A stretch of 64,000 nucleotides of DNA from Russula earlei. Lineage: Eukaryota; Basidiomycota; Agaricomycetes; Russulales; Russulaceae. Each line of letters begins with the position of its first letter. The first letter of the stretch is position 1. The position numbers and the translations under genes were made by a program. The stretch lies in assembly GCA_025769875.1 (NCBI GenBank), contig JAGFNK010000095.1:1-64000 (forward strand), read 5' to 3'. The notes beneath the pieces are model-generated. The model saw only the letters and a program-made list of their open reading frames with translations, ran no database searches and was not told the origin of the DNA. Shown here piece after piece: positions 10,690 through 20,867 of this stretch.

Positions 10690-13612
10690 TATGAGAAGCG
10701 GCTACAGGCAGCCTTGAGTGACCACAAGAATGGAATCTATAAGCCTTTTACTCATGTGGCACTGGCCCATGATGTGGGCACATTTCATACATAGCCAACT
10801 CCCTATCTTATGCTTTCCAAGGTTTCCCACCAGACACTACAAGACAGAGCTTCTGGGAAGCATTGGTTGCATCAGGAAGGCCACCAGGGTAGCCAGCTTC
10901 TCAAGCCAGCCCAGGAAAAGGCACTTCTTCATTGGTGTGACCAGCATTCTGCAGAGGTGGTGCCTCTGGATCAAAAGGCATTGTGCGATCATGCCCTGGA
11001 CCTATCTAGCCATTACCCTGGAATAAACTGGCACTACCAGTTCATCAAATGCAACTCCTGTCTGACATTCTTGAAAGCAAGTGGGTTGGATCTGAAGCAT
11101 GCACAAAACTTCAATAAGACAGTAGTCCATGACTAATTTGCAAAACTACAGGAACTGATGGACACATATCATGGGATACCACCAGACCATCAGTGGAACA
11201 TGGACAAGAAGGGAATCCGGATGGGAGGTGGCCATAAAAACAATGGAAAGAAATTTCTATTCATGAAAGAGTGAAAGCAGTGATACCGCATTAAAAGTGA
11301 CAGTTTGGAGCTTGTCTCCATCATTGAATGCATTTCAGCAGCGGGATCCCTTATGCCATCAGGATTTGTTCTCTCGGATGGCCCGCTGCCTGACTGCTGG
11401 GATTTGGAAGGCATCAGAAGGTGCAATTCAATCCAGCAGTATGCCAGCATGAATAATAACCTCATCTTCACAGTGTTGCAACGTCCCCTTCTGGGTGGAC
11501 AGACTGTGAAATATGCAAGAGATGGTGTTACAACATTTTCCTTTTATGTTTACTTCTTACCTTTGCTATGGACTGCTTCCTTTGTACATCCCTTTACTTA
11601 CTGATCTCGTGATCTCTTACATCTCGTGATCCCTTCTGTATTATCATGTGATCCATACATGTCCAGGTAACACTGGATTGCAGTTACTTTCCCTTTGTTT
11701 GGTTCTCTTTCCTTTTATACTTACTTCACAGTTTTCGACTGTGCAATGCTGTGCACTTACTGTGCAGCACAGTCACTTGGTTCTGACTCATTCATGGCCT
11801 CATTTCTATGACTCCTACTTAGTGTGACTCCTACTATACTAGTAGCACAGTCAAAGCGCAGCTACTGCTGTGCTTCTCCTGTATATATAAGCTCAGTACT
11901 TTGTGACCAAAGCCCTAAGCTTGGTCTCTTGTAGAATCCAACCTACTCTTGTCCAAACATATTTGCCTGCAACCCACTCCACTCCTAATCCTCAAACCAC
12001 ATCCACCTCTCCATTTCATCACCTCTTCACACACACACACTATCTACCATCTACTCTTCACCTCTCCCTTCCTCCCCTAAGAGTCTCTCTTCACTCTACT
12101 GAGAAGAGCTCTCCTCCTTCAAGACATACCTTCCTCTCTCTGCGTGTTCAAGGTCTACGACGGACTTGAACACATATAGCTAGTGGAACCAGCCCTAGTC
12201 TATCCCATTACAAACTTACCCTAGCTTCTCAATGGACAGAGTCATACTAGGAAGGGTCTATTGGCCATAACCTGTTTAGCATAAAACACTTCGACCACTG
12301 CAGGGATCCTTACTCTTTACAACAGGAACCAGCCTGTTCATTTGAACACACTTTACTATCGACTCAATTTCAGGCTTGAGAACTGACACGGCTCATTACT
12401 GTGACAGATGGTTCCAATCCATGTTTATTCCATTTGCTAATACACACCACATCAACAACAAACCGATTGTACTGACACTCGATGGGCACAACTTGCATGA
12501 GACCCCAGCCATGCAGCAACTTGCATATGACAATAACATCATCCTTTTCTGCCTCCCTTTGAAAACAACACACAAGCTTCAGCCACTTGATGTGCTGGTT
12601 TTTGCACCTGTCCAACATGCATGGTCTTCACATTGTGACCACTGCCTTTCCAAAGGCATCAAGATCACCCATTACAATGTCATACATGAATACATGAAAA
12701 TTCATAAAGTTATCACCCTGTGTTCCACAAGTCTGGAATCTGGCCCCTCAATCCGTTGGTCTTCACTGAAGAAGACTTTTCACCCAGCATGGTGTCATCC
12801 TCTTCATCACACTTCCCATCTTCATACCTGATGGAGGTTCCATCCTCACCTCTAGCAGTCAGCTCAGATCTAAGTTCCAATACTGCTGACAGTGATTACA
12901 TTGCCTTGGACTTGGAGGGAGGTGCCAGGGATGTGACCAGCAGTCACAAATCCTCAATTCCCCATGCACACTTGTGTGCATGCAACACAATAATCACATG
13001 TGCATCTTTGGCACAGACCATGGAGGGGATGGCTTCTGATGAGCAAGTTGTCTCTGTGCTCCAAGATCAAAGGTGGAACAATGAAGAGCTGATTGCTGAA
13101 ATACAGTCACTTCATCACCAAGTTTCTGTCCTTTCACAGACAGTGATTATGCGAGCATTGCAACTGAGCATGGCAAACATGCGCTGCACAATTGTGCAGT
13201 GCAAGGCCAATGATTTGTGTGTGAAGTTGGGAAAATCGGTGAAAGACAAAACCCTATGCTTCAACAAAGATCAAGGCCTGGTTTGTGACACATCCTGAGC
13301 AGAAGGAGGCATTCAAAGCCAAGGAACGAGAACAAATTATTCAGGAGAGAAAAGAAACCAAAAAACATGCTGATAAAGCTACTGAAGATTTGGCTTGTGC
13401 TATATGAATTTGTGAAGGCACTGTCTCAAAGGTTTTTGATAATTCTATTTCTTCATACAAGTGCAAGGAAGACCTTATGGTGATTGCAGGTGCACTTGAG
13501 CTCTTGATGGAGGGCACCACATCTGAACTCAGCACATGAATCAAAGAGCAGCTTGCTGCACATCCTGAGTTGGAAAACAACCATTGGTTTGTGGGACTCT
13601 TTGGCAGGTGAC
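10690..13612 (+). pseudogene. Pogo/Tigger-type DDE transposase, decayed and interrupted
   Basis: Pieces in several frames line up in the order of a CENP-B/pogo-type transposase: an N-terminal part with KRLQAALSDHKNGI and AQEKALLHWCDQHSAEVVPL (about 10690-11136), then IECISAAGSLMPSGFVLSD (about 11320-11390), an LTR insertion, then KPIVLTLDGHNLHETPA and LFCLPLKTTHKLQPLDVLVF (about 12460-12610; LDGH..H is a catalytic block and HKLQPLDV is the usual following motif). A C-terminal FHKSGIWPLNPLVFTEEDF part runs from about 12720, and a coiled-coil-like tail ends near 13612. There are in-frame stops and frame changes throughout, so it is not functional. Confidence 0.8.
11526..12324 (+). repeat. Probable solo LTR inside the pogo transposase
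   Basis: The coding homology stops near 11520 and resumes near 12330. The inserted ~800 bases start TGTTACAAC and end TTTACAACA, and carry a TATA element (GTATATATAAGC at 11881-11892) followed by a pyrimidine-rich leader, as LTRs do. No matching 5-base target duplication is visible, so the exact ends are uncertain. Confidence 0.5.
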
Positions 13613-14009
13613 GTAGTAGTAATCAGCGGTGTCCCTCCTCATTGTCACTGGCCTCATTGATAGGGCCCTCAAATGCCACACAACCATTTGCACAACCGCT
13701 GTTACAGCACTTGGGTTCAACTTACAGTACCACAGTTTACAACACTACTATACCATCATTCCAGACTCAAAATTAGAATAAGATTCCACTCAATTAGATG
13801 CTACTGCATTTCAACTGTTTTCCCTAGTTGCCACCTAATCAAATTGCCAATAACATGGGATGTCTCATCCCGGGGCGGACTTTAATTCGGCATGTGTTAC
13901 ATGTCCGTTACTTTTCGTGACATTTTGTGACCGCCGAGATGGTAGTGAACGCCGAGTTCCCAGTGACCCATAGTATGATATGCAATCGATGCGTGGATGT
14001 CATGTAAGG

Positions 14010-15360
14010 CGTTGGACACCTTAAATATCGAGGGCGACTAGGCACGCGTAATACCTATACGACAACGTCGTGGGCGTGGGCCTTTATTTCACCTGTTCGC
14101 GCGCGCATCTCAGCAATTTTATTTCGCAATGTATCATATCATTCTTATTCTCGGTCTCAGCCACTCTTATTTCGGTGCTTTAACACTAGGCACATCGTGA
14201 ACATTGAGAAATGCATAACTCTCGTGCTTCTCCTCACTGGCTCTTCAAACCGCTTCCGATTATTTCAGGACCATCCTTCTTACAACAATTCGTCTCTGGT
14301 TAAAAGTTTTCCCAAATTTACTCCTCGCACACGAAACGAGTGAATTGCCAATATTGATTGGGACCCGGTACCATGCCCTCACGGTATGCAAGAGACACCT
14401 AGAACAAAATAGTGAGCAGAAAATCGAACAACTTCTATGAGAACGTTACTTGAATGTTTCTATCTCTCAGCGTCCAGAACCGCGGCCAATGGCCGTCAGG
14501 AATAACGATGCTAAAAATACATCACAGCATCAGCTCAAATCGAAGGGCAGGAAGAGATATACACCTACGTGTGCCTGTCACTCCCTTCCAAACCTTGTAT
14601 TATCCATTCCGTTCCAACGATCTCCGGGGCGAGGTAACTGAAGACGAGATGGGATTCCGATCTAGTGACAAACCCGTGGATGGTGAGATGATAGCGATTC
14701 TCTTCGACATGCTCGACACGCCACTGCGAATAATATTCGTTACGAAATCCAATCAACGACAGTCGACTTACAATGGGTCTCTCATCGGTACCGATAATTG
14801 GCTTGACTATGGGATTAGTAGGAGGTTGGCCAGCTGACTGGCCGATGCCAACATTTGTGATTATGTATAGTCCGGTAGGCAGAGGAGGCAGTGGGAGAGC
14901 CATGGTGTTTGGATGAACAAGTGGGCTACCGAAGGTCTGTAATTTGTAAGGGCACCATGGGAATCGATGTTTCCTGATCAGGAGCTCTCCTCGAATTCGC
15001 GAATGGTACGGTCCTGCATGCATGAGAGAACAATCGCGACGCTTTGCGGAGTCTCAAACGCGGAATCCGGACGTCTTCACGCTCCTGTGAATCGAGATGG
15101 GTGGCGTCGTAAATGGGCCACAGGACGGCACTTCCAGTTTGTTGGCACGTACGCCGGTCGTTTTCCGACGATGGCGCCGCCATTTCTTCACTCATTGATT
15201 CTCGTCGTTCATCCAGCGAGGGTGTCTGAATAGGATCAGCTGGACCATGTGGTCCGTTTTCTTTTCCCACTTAATGAACGTATTGTCGAAGATCGGAAGA
15301 TAGTGAATATGAGGTGACGCTGCTCGCAGGAAGGAAGGCACTGCCACCGGCACGTGACGG
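14010..15360. repeat. Duplicated inhibitor unit B
   Basis: Homologous in the same orientation to 4905-6240, over the gene and both flanks. It starts just right of the pogo element's target site, so the pogo and foldback elements now separate two tandem copies. Confidence 0.8.
14435..14903 (-). CDS. I66-like beta-trefoil serine protease inhibitor, copy B
   Basis: Exons 14903-14772, 14723-14569 and 14510-14435 join in phase to 120 residues. It starts MALPLPPLPTGLYIITNVG and contains KPIIGTDERP, WRVEHVEENRYHLTIHGF, LVFSYLAPEIVGTEWIIQG and RFWTLRDRNIQVTFS. It is the close paralogue of copy A, with the same intron positions (48 and 58 bases). The coding frame is intact. The TATA element of copies A and C is altered here (CCTTACAAATTACAG on the minus strand, about 14932-14952), so expression may differ. 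Confidence 0.62.
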
Positions 15361-16269
15361 ACGAGTGTTACAATTGTAATTGTTGACAGGTGTGAAATGC
15401 CACAGCCACAACCTCTGTCCAGTCCAGGTGACATGCCCAGGCAACGACATGATTCCGCTTCAATTCCGCTCCATGGACGGAGGGCTGTCGTATCACAATT
15501 AGCTCAACACACCGCCAGGAACCCCAAATGTGCCGTACATGCATGTAATAGAGGCGGACGCGAGCGATAGCAGGCGTACGTCGAGAGGAAAAGACATAGT
15601 ATTCTCGGATGCAGATAGTATCGTAGTTGTTTATGCATCTCCAGTACACGAGAGAGTCAGTGCGAAAGGATCCTATCCTAATGTTCCTGGTTCCTCGTAT
15701 GTCCTCGCTTCCCCCCGTTTCTTCTGATCAACCATGCTGGTGACGTGGCGCAGTGTGTTGACAAGCTCCATTGGTTCCGTCGTCCTCAGGCTCAGGCACA
15801 AGTGATTGACACTTTGTATGACCCCCAGAATGTGTTGATGAAGAAGATCGAGGTCATTCTGGACCGCTAATGGTTAGTAGGTTCCCCACCTGACCGCTAT
15901 CAGCACCGGCTTCGATTGTACCTCAAATAGGTCCTCTCCATCTGGGCCACTTTGAATTGTGAGTGAGGTTGGTCACGGTGTGGGACATGCTGCGATGCCT
16001 CCAGGCCTCGGCCATCGCAGCCTGAGCATGTCCCGCTTCTCTGCATCACCTGGTATTCTCCCTTTCCCACATTCGAATCTTCGAGCAGAACCTATGAGGG
16101 CGACGAAAACAGACGGCATGACCATTTAGGCTCGTTCGCTGAACTGCGAAAATCAGGTTGCTTAGAAGAAACGAAGGAGGAGGGGAGCACCCCGGCGCCC
16201 GGGAAACGCCGTCGGCCATTTTGGGGGCTTCTTTTCATGCCGCCCATTTGGATTCACATCACAGGAACT
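15361..16269. other. Intergenic between inhibitor copies B and C; one short unassigned frame
   Basis: A frame at about 15718-15870 reads INHAGDVAQCVDKLHWFRR and then QVIDTLYDPQNVLMKKIEVI before a stop. It looks protein-like but I do not recognise it and it has no start context; it may be a relic of a retroelement or gene. Nothing else is convincing. Confidence 0.3.
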
Positions 16270-16386
16270 TGACGAATGCCGTATGATCATGCGTCTGTGA
16301 GGTTACGTCTAGTGATGTGATTGTTCCGTCATGCAGGTCCATTACTGGAGAGGGCTGATGATCGTCCCTGGCCAATGTGCCCTCAG

Positions 16387-16402
16387 GCTTATAAATTGCT
16401 GC
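16387..16402 (+). promoter_or_regulatory. TATA box of inhibitor gene C
   Basis: GCTTATAAATTGCTG, about 45 bases before the ATG at 16444, the same element as at gene A. Confidence 0.6.
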
Positions 16403-16443
16403 CCTTAGGTCGACTTGTTCGTCCAACAAGCCGTCCAACCATC

Positions 16444-16923
16444 ATGCTGCCTAACGGACAATACATCATCACTAATGTTGGACTTGACCAGATGGCTGGG
16501 CAATCTCCCACTCCACCCACACCCAAGCCAATTGTTGGTACTGATCGCTTTCAAGTTGTAAGTCTAATTCGCGCTGTGTTTCGTCCAATATTAACAAATA
16601 TTATCCGCAGTGGAACGTCTCGCATATCAGAGACGATCGTTATTCCCTGACCATCGACCTATTTATCACCAGATCGAACAACAATCTGGTCTGGAGTTAC
16701 CTCCCACCGGATATCATCGGAACGCAATGGATACTCGAACCAACTTTGGAGGGGGATGACACCTACTCGTAGGTGTATATCCCTTCCTACTGTCAGGTTT
16801 CTGTTGATGCTGTCATGGGTTTTTAGCATCATTGATTCCGACATCCTTCCTGGCCGGCCTGCCCACCTCTGGACGCTGAGGGAAGAGGACACTCAAGTAA
16901 CGTCCTCAAAGAAGTTATTGTAG
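16444..16923 (+). CDS. I66-like beta-trefoil serine protease inhibitor, copy C
   Basis: Exons 16444-16557, 16611-16768 and 16827-16923 join in phase to 122 residues. It starts MLPNGQYIITNVGLDQMAG and contains KPIVGTDRFQV, WNVSHIRDDRYSLTIDLF and LVWSYLPPDIIGTQWILEP, ending HLWTLREEDTQVTSSKKLL. It is the most divergent of the three, but introns (53 and 58 bases) have the same phase, and the second donor and acceptor sequences (GTAGGTGTATATC and TTTTTAG) match those of A and B. Frame intact; no signal peptide. Confidence 0.62.
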
Positions 16924-17381
16924 CTTCTGCTCACAATCCTGATCCAGGTGGCTCTTGAATTGCGAGAGGGCCCGGAACCGGGTCCCAATCAAATTTGGCG
17001 CTTCCAATTTTTTGTGGGGCCCTGAATAGATTGGACTGGGGACGGATCGAAATGATTTGAGCAAGGACGGACCCGAAATCGGTTCCGATGGCTGGTGAGA
17101 AGAAGCACGAGAGCCATGCGTTTCTCAATGTATCCAGAGTTATGACATGACACACCGAAACAAAGAGTTGCAAAAGAAAAGGTTCTGAGAGAAATCAAGA
17201 CGCGCGGCGCGGGAACACATAGCGAACTTAAGGTGTGCCGAAACATTGGTGGATGAACTGCAAGTGGGAAGAGGTGAAAAAAAAAAGCTCGGGCTTTTAC
17301 GAGCCGAGTCTCGGAGTGTTTATCGATTTCGCTGGTACGCACGTGTGATTGTTGCGGTACTCGCGTGGAGGCGGAGTGTTA

Positions 17382-17570
17382 TTGTCGTTTTCAGATAACG
17401 TGACGCGCCGGAAATTTCCGAAAAGAAAAGGGTCGGTAGAAAGAACTTGATGTATCTCGCCGAATTCTAAGCAAAAAATCATAAAAAATAGCCCATTCGA
17501 ACCAGAATGAAATGTACTTTCTAAATATTCTGTTCCGAGAACAGATACATTGAATTTCGGACATGCCCAT
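17382..17570 (+). repeat. Left terminal inverted repeat of the two-gene transposon
   Basis: Matches the reverse complement of 23111-23298. Shared blocks include CGTGACGCGCCGGAAATTTC, AGAAAGAACTTGATGTATCT and CGCCGAATTCTAAGCAAAAA. Confidence 0.9.
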
Positions 17571-17641
17571 GTTGGGTAGGCACGGTCACGGTTGTGGGAA
17601 TGATGTAGGCGTCTAGCACTTTGTTCCCTGCTTCCTCTCTG

Positions 17642-18825
17642 ATGGCAAGAGGCCAAAAGGTTTCCCTCGAAGTCCAGCAAATTGTGGTTCGAATGTCAGC
17701 TGCGCTCTCAAAGCAAGATATTGCAAATTACACAGGTGTATCGGTTAGCTCGGTTGAAAGGATTCTACGACGCTTCCAGGAGCACAATGCTGTCTCAGAT
17801 GTAGCAGTGGAGCGGCGTCGTAGGTCTGATCAGGCACTACGTGGAGCAGATGTAGAGGTAAGCATATGTGAAACCGCTACTGTGGGGTATTCCTAATGAC
17901 TATACTAGTACCTGTTTGGGAGGATTCATGATGCACCTGATCTGTACCTTGATGAGCTGCGGGATATGCTTGCAGCAAATTCTGGGATACGTGTCTCAAG
18001 GTCAACCATCTGGCGTACACTGCGAGCTGGCGGATTCACAATGAAAAAGGTATGGGCACTGAGACTTGATACATCTATTGGTGACTTCATGATTTAGCTT
18101 TCGCGTGCTGCAATTGAGCGCTCAGAAGAAAAGCGGCTTGCATACCTCAATCGAATCAGCGTGTACTCAGCCGATCAGCTTGTTTTCGTTGATGAGAGCT
18201 CTGTAGATCGTCGAACAACATATCGAGGGGCAGCTTGGTCTATTCGTGGTACACAGGCACAGCGTAAAGCTTTCTTTGTTCGCGGCAGACGGTAAGTCAC
18301 TCAATTTCTGTCCGATTCCCTGTTTGACTCCATTTCATAGCTTCTCCGTGCTTCCTGCCATCTCATTCACTGATGGAATTATGCACTGCAAGATTGTTGA
18401 AGGCTCATTTTGCACCGAAACTTTTCAACAATTTATTGGCGGTCTTCTCAAGGTTATGGAACCATACCCTGGCCCCAACTCCGTCATTGTTATGGACAAT
18501 TGTCGGATTCACAAGCATGCGGATATTGTCGAGATGATTGAGTCAAGGTTTGTAATAACATACTAGACCTGTAATGCGTTTGACGTGACCTACTTCCACC
18601 AGGGGAATGCGTTGCGAATTCCTGCCTCCATATTCACCTGATTTGAACCCAATTGAGCTCGCGTTTTCGGCAATGAAGTATCACATTCGACGAAACGGTG
18701 ATTTGGTCCGCTTGTCAATGACTGAATTATCCGACAGAGACATATATACAACCCTACTTGATGCACTTTATCTTGTTTCTCCCTTGGACTGTCGTGGCTG
18801 GTACAAGTATTGTGGGTATTCTTAG
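17642..18825 (+). CDS. Tc1/mariner-type DD34E transposase, intact, five exons
   Basis: Cut-and-paste transposase. Exons 17642-17857, 17909-18049, 18098-18291, 18341-18547 and 18603-18825 join in phase to 326 residues with no stop. N-terminal helix-turn-helix region: LSKQDIANYTGVSVSSVERI. Second DNA-binding part: DELRDMLAANSGIRVSRSTI then WRTLRAGGF. Catalytic core: LVFVDESS (first D), SVIVMDNCRIHK (second D), PPYSPDLNPIELAFS (E). There are 34 residues between the second D and the E, counted directly. Introns are 48-55 bases with GT..AG ends. An intact frame with four clean introns suggests recent activity or maintained function; since it sits between matching TIRs I read it as the element's own transposase rather than a domesticated gene. 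Confidence 0.9.
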
Positions 18826-18829
18826 TGTT

Positions 18830-20576
18830 GTGTTATTCGTACTCTCGACAGTTGTACTTGCCAATATGATATTGTAGAAGACGAAGTGGTCAAGACCCAC
18901 GCGACCAGTGGGCTCGCGATAAAGACGACTTGGACTTGACATACCATTCGCCCACCATGACCTCCACATCGCCCACTCCTGCTCCCGTCATCCCTGTTGC
19001 CCCTTTCGCCGTCCCTGCCACGCAAGCCGTCGCCCCCGCACCTTCAGTCCTGTCCCTGCTTCGCCCACGATCTCAGCTGCTGCCTCACCCCCGCGCTTGC
19101 ACACCGTCGCATGCAATTCAGTCGCCACCGCCCCAGACTCATCCGAATCCGTCGCCACCACGTCAGTCCCAATATCATCAGCAGCCTCCGTCTTAGCCTT
19201 GCCTGCCATCGTCAGTACAGCACCGCCCGCCGCCGCCTCAGTAGTCTCATCGCCAGCCGTCTCCGTTGTTGCTGTACACGCCCCATCCGCCGTAGCATCC
19301 GTAATGCCAGCCAGTTCTGCTATCTTAGTTTCCACCACCGTCGTCTCAACCACCACCGCTGCCAGCTCCATCCCGTCTCACATGGCCTCACCTTCACCTG
19401 CCTCAGTCGTCTCCTCACCAGTTCTCACGCCGCCCACAATGCCAGCTGCCTCCCCTGCCCCATCAGCCGTCAGTTCAGCCTAGTCCGCCGTATCTCCAGC
19501 ATCTCCAGCCGCCGCCGCCTCTGCCCTGTCCGCTGCCTCAGCCCGGCCCACTGTCTCACTCTCCCATCGCCAGGCGCCGCCACTGCCCAACGTCTCCTGT
19601 CGCCGCCCCAGCTCTAGTTTTATCTGCCGCCGCCGCCTCAGCTCAGTCCGTCGCCCTCTTGGTTTCATCCTCAATCTCAGTCGTCGTCACGCCTAGCGCC
19701 AAAGTTTCAGTCACGCACAACACCAGCAACGACGCACTGCTGTCGCCTCACGCCACCAGCATCGCCCAAGAAGACCAAAGGCCTCGAACCCAAGCTCAGC
19801 AACGCCGTCCCGCAGAAAGATCAACAGCCGCCATCACGACGTCGCCACAGGAGAAGCCGTCGATGCAAGCACCACGCCGCACCACGCCTCCCCTTCCATC
19901 GCATTCCCGCCCACACGTCCGCCCTCATCCCCGCATGCTTCCATCACCTGCAGTGGCAAAGACCTCGTCACCGCGGCCGCGAGATGATTACCAGAGACCC
20001 CTCACGTCTTGTTTTAGGTTTTTGGACGCTGACCCCACACACTCTAGCTCAACGACTACGGCAAGCGTTCGCAAGGCGAACCACGCCGTCCGCCCCCTCT
20101 TGTCTCGTCACCCGTTTGCGCGCTATCGTCCACACGTCCCACCGCCACCTGCTATGGAGAAGACCTCGATGCCACGGCCGGAAGACGTCAGCGCGACAGC
20201 CACACAAGCCGGGCTCGCCGCTTGCCTCCGCAACAACAGCAGCAGCAGCAAAAACAACGGCAACGGCAACAACTTCAACGACACCAGCAGCACCACGTCG
20301 TGACGACACATTTGACACGCCGCAAGCACGCCACGCCCCCTCCTGTTTCGCCACACCGCGCCCGCATTCCAGGAGACAACGACACCAGCACCACTGCACG
20401 CAACGACACAGACGACACATTCGACACGAGGCACACACCGCAAGCATGCCCCGCCCCATCCTGCCTTGCTGCAACGCCCACCCCCTTTGCGATGACGAGA
20501 CCACGCGCGCGCAAGGCTGAAGACTCGCTCAAGACGCTTTGACCGAGGACGGTCAAAATTTCAAGCCCCTGGGAGG
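18830..20576 (+). mobile_element. C-rich LTR-retroelement remnant nested in the transposon
   Basis: About 1.7 kb of C-rich sequence with few stops, low-complexity Ser/Pro/Ala/Thr translation and no recognised enzyme motifs. It ends in a purine-rich tract directly before an LTR (20577), so it is the 3' part of an LTR element. The last ~800 bases are related to the arms of the giant foldback element (8924-9480). No 5' LTR was found near 18830, so the element is truncated or non-autonomous. A CAG-rich stretch lies at about 20225-20260. The long frames at 18997-20303 are not supported as genes. Confidence 0.5.
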
Positions 20577-20794
20577 TGTAAGGTAGGCAATCGGTTGGCT
20601 ACGGAATCACGCGTTCCAAATGCCTTTCATGCAGTCTCGCCAGATCTCGTGTAGTCTCTTACTGATGTCACTACACATGTTTCCCTATTTCCTCTCTCCT
20701 CCCTCCTGTATATAAAGTGTTTAGCTACTCTCTGGAATAGAAAAGTCTCTTCTCCCCTCTCTCCCCTTTCCGCGCTGGACCAGTCAGCCTTACA
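20577..20794 (+). repeat. LTR with TATA element upstream of the second gene
   Basis: 218 bases starting TGTAAGG and ending CCTTACA, preceded by the purine tract CTGGGAGG. It contains TATATAAAG at about 20710-20718 and a pyrimidine-rich leader (TCTCTTCTCCCCTCTCTCCC). It lies 74 bases before the ATG of the next gene and in the same orientation. Confidence 0.65.
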
Positions 20795-20867
20795 AACTCA
20801 CCCGCGCGTTCCTGGACTCGTTACTGTAGTATGTACGTAATTCCCTCGCACCTCACTTGCTCACTTC

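Larger units (their letters stand above)
10348..13973 (+). mobile_element. Pogo-like DNA transposon with TA target duplication
   Basis: Both ends read inward as CTATGGGTCACTGGGAACTC, continuing CGGCGTTCACTACCATCT, a 37-38 base perfect inverted repeat. The flanking TA dinucleotides are at 10346-10347 and 13974-13975. The interior carries a decayed DDE transposase on the plus strand and an LTR-like insertion at about 11526-12324. The left end lies only 22 bases from the edge of the giant foldback element. Confidence 0.9.
16270..17245. repeat. Inhibitor unit C (diverged, inverted)
   Basis: Opposite orientation to units A and B. Besides the gene, the ~320-base 3' flank is recognisably the same as in A and B: GGGTCCCAATCAA near 16980, AGAAGCACGAGAG near 17100, TTTCTCAATGT near 17123 and TTAAGGTGT near 17230. 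Confidence 0.65.

Noticed and set aside
18997..20520. Long Ser/Pro/Ala/Thr frames between the transposase and the accessory gene
   Set aside because: Overlapping open frames in several phases result from base composition; the region ends in a purine tract and LTR and looks like retroelement remnant.
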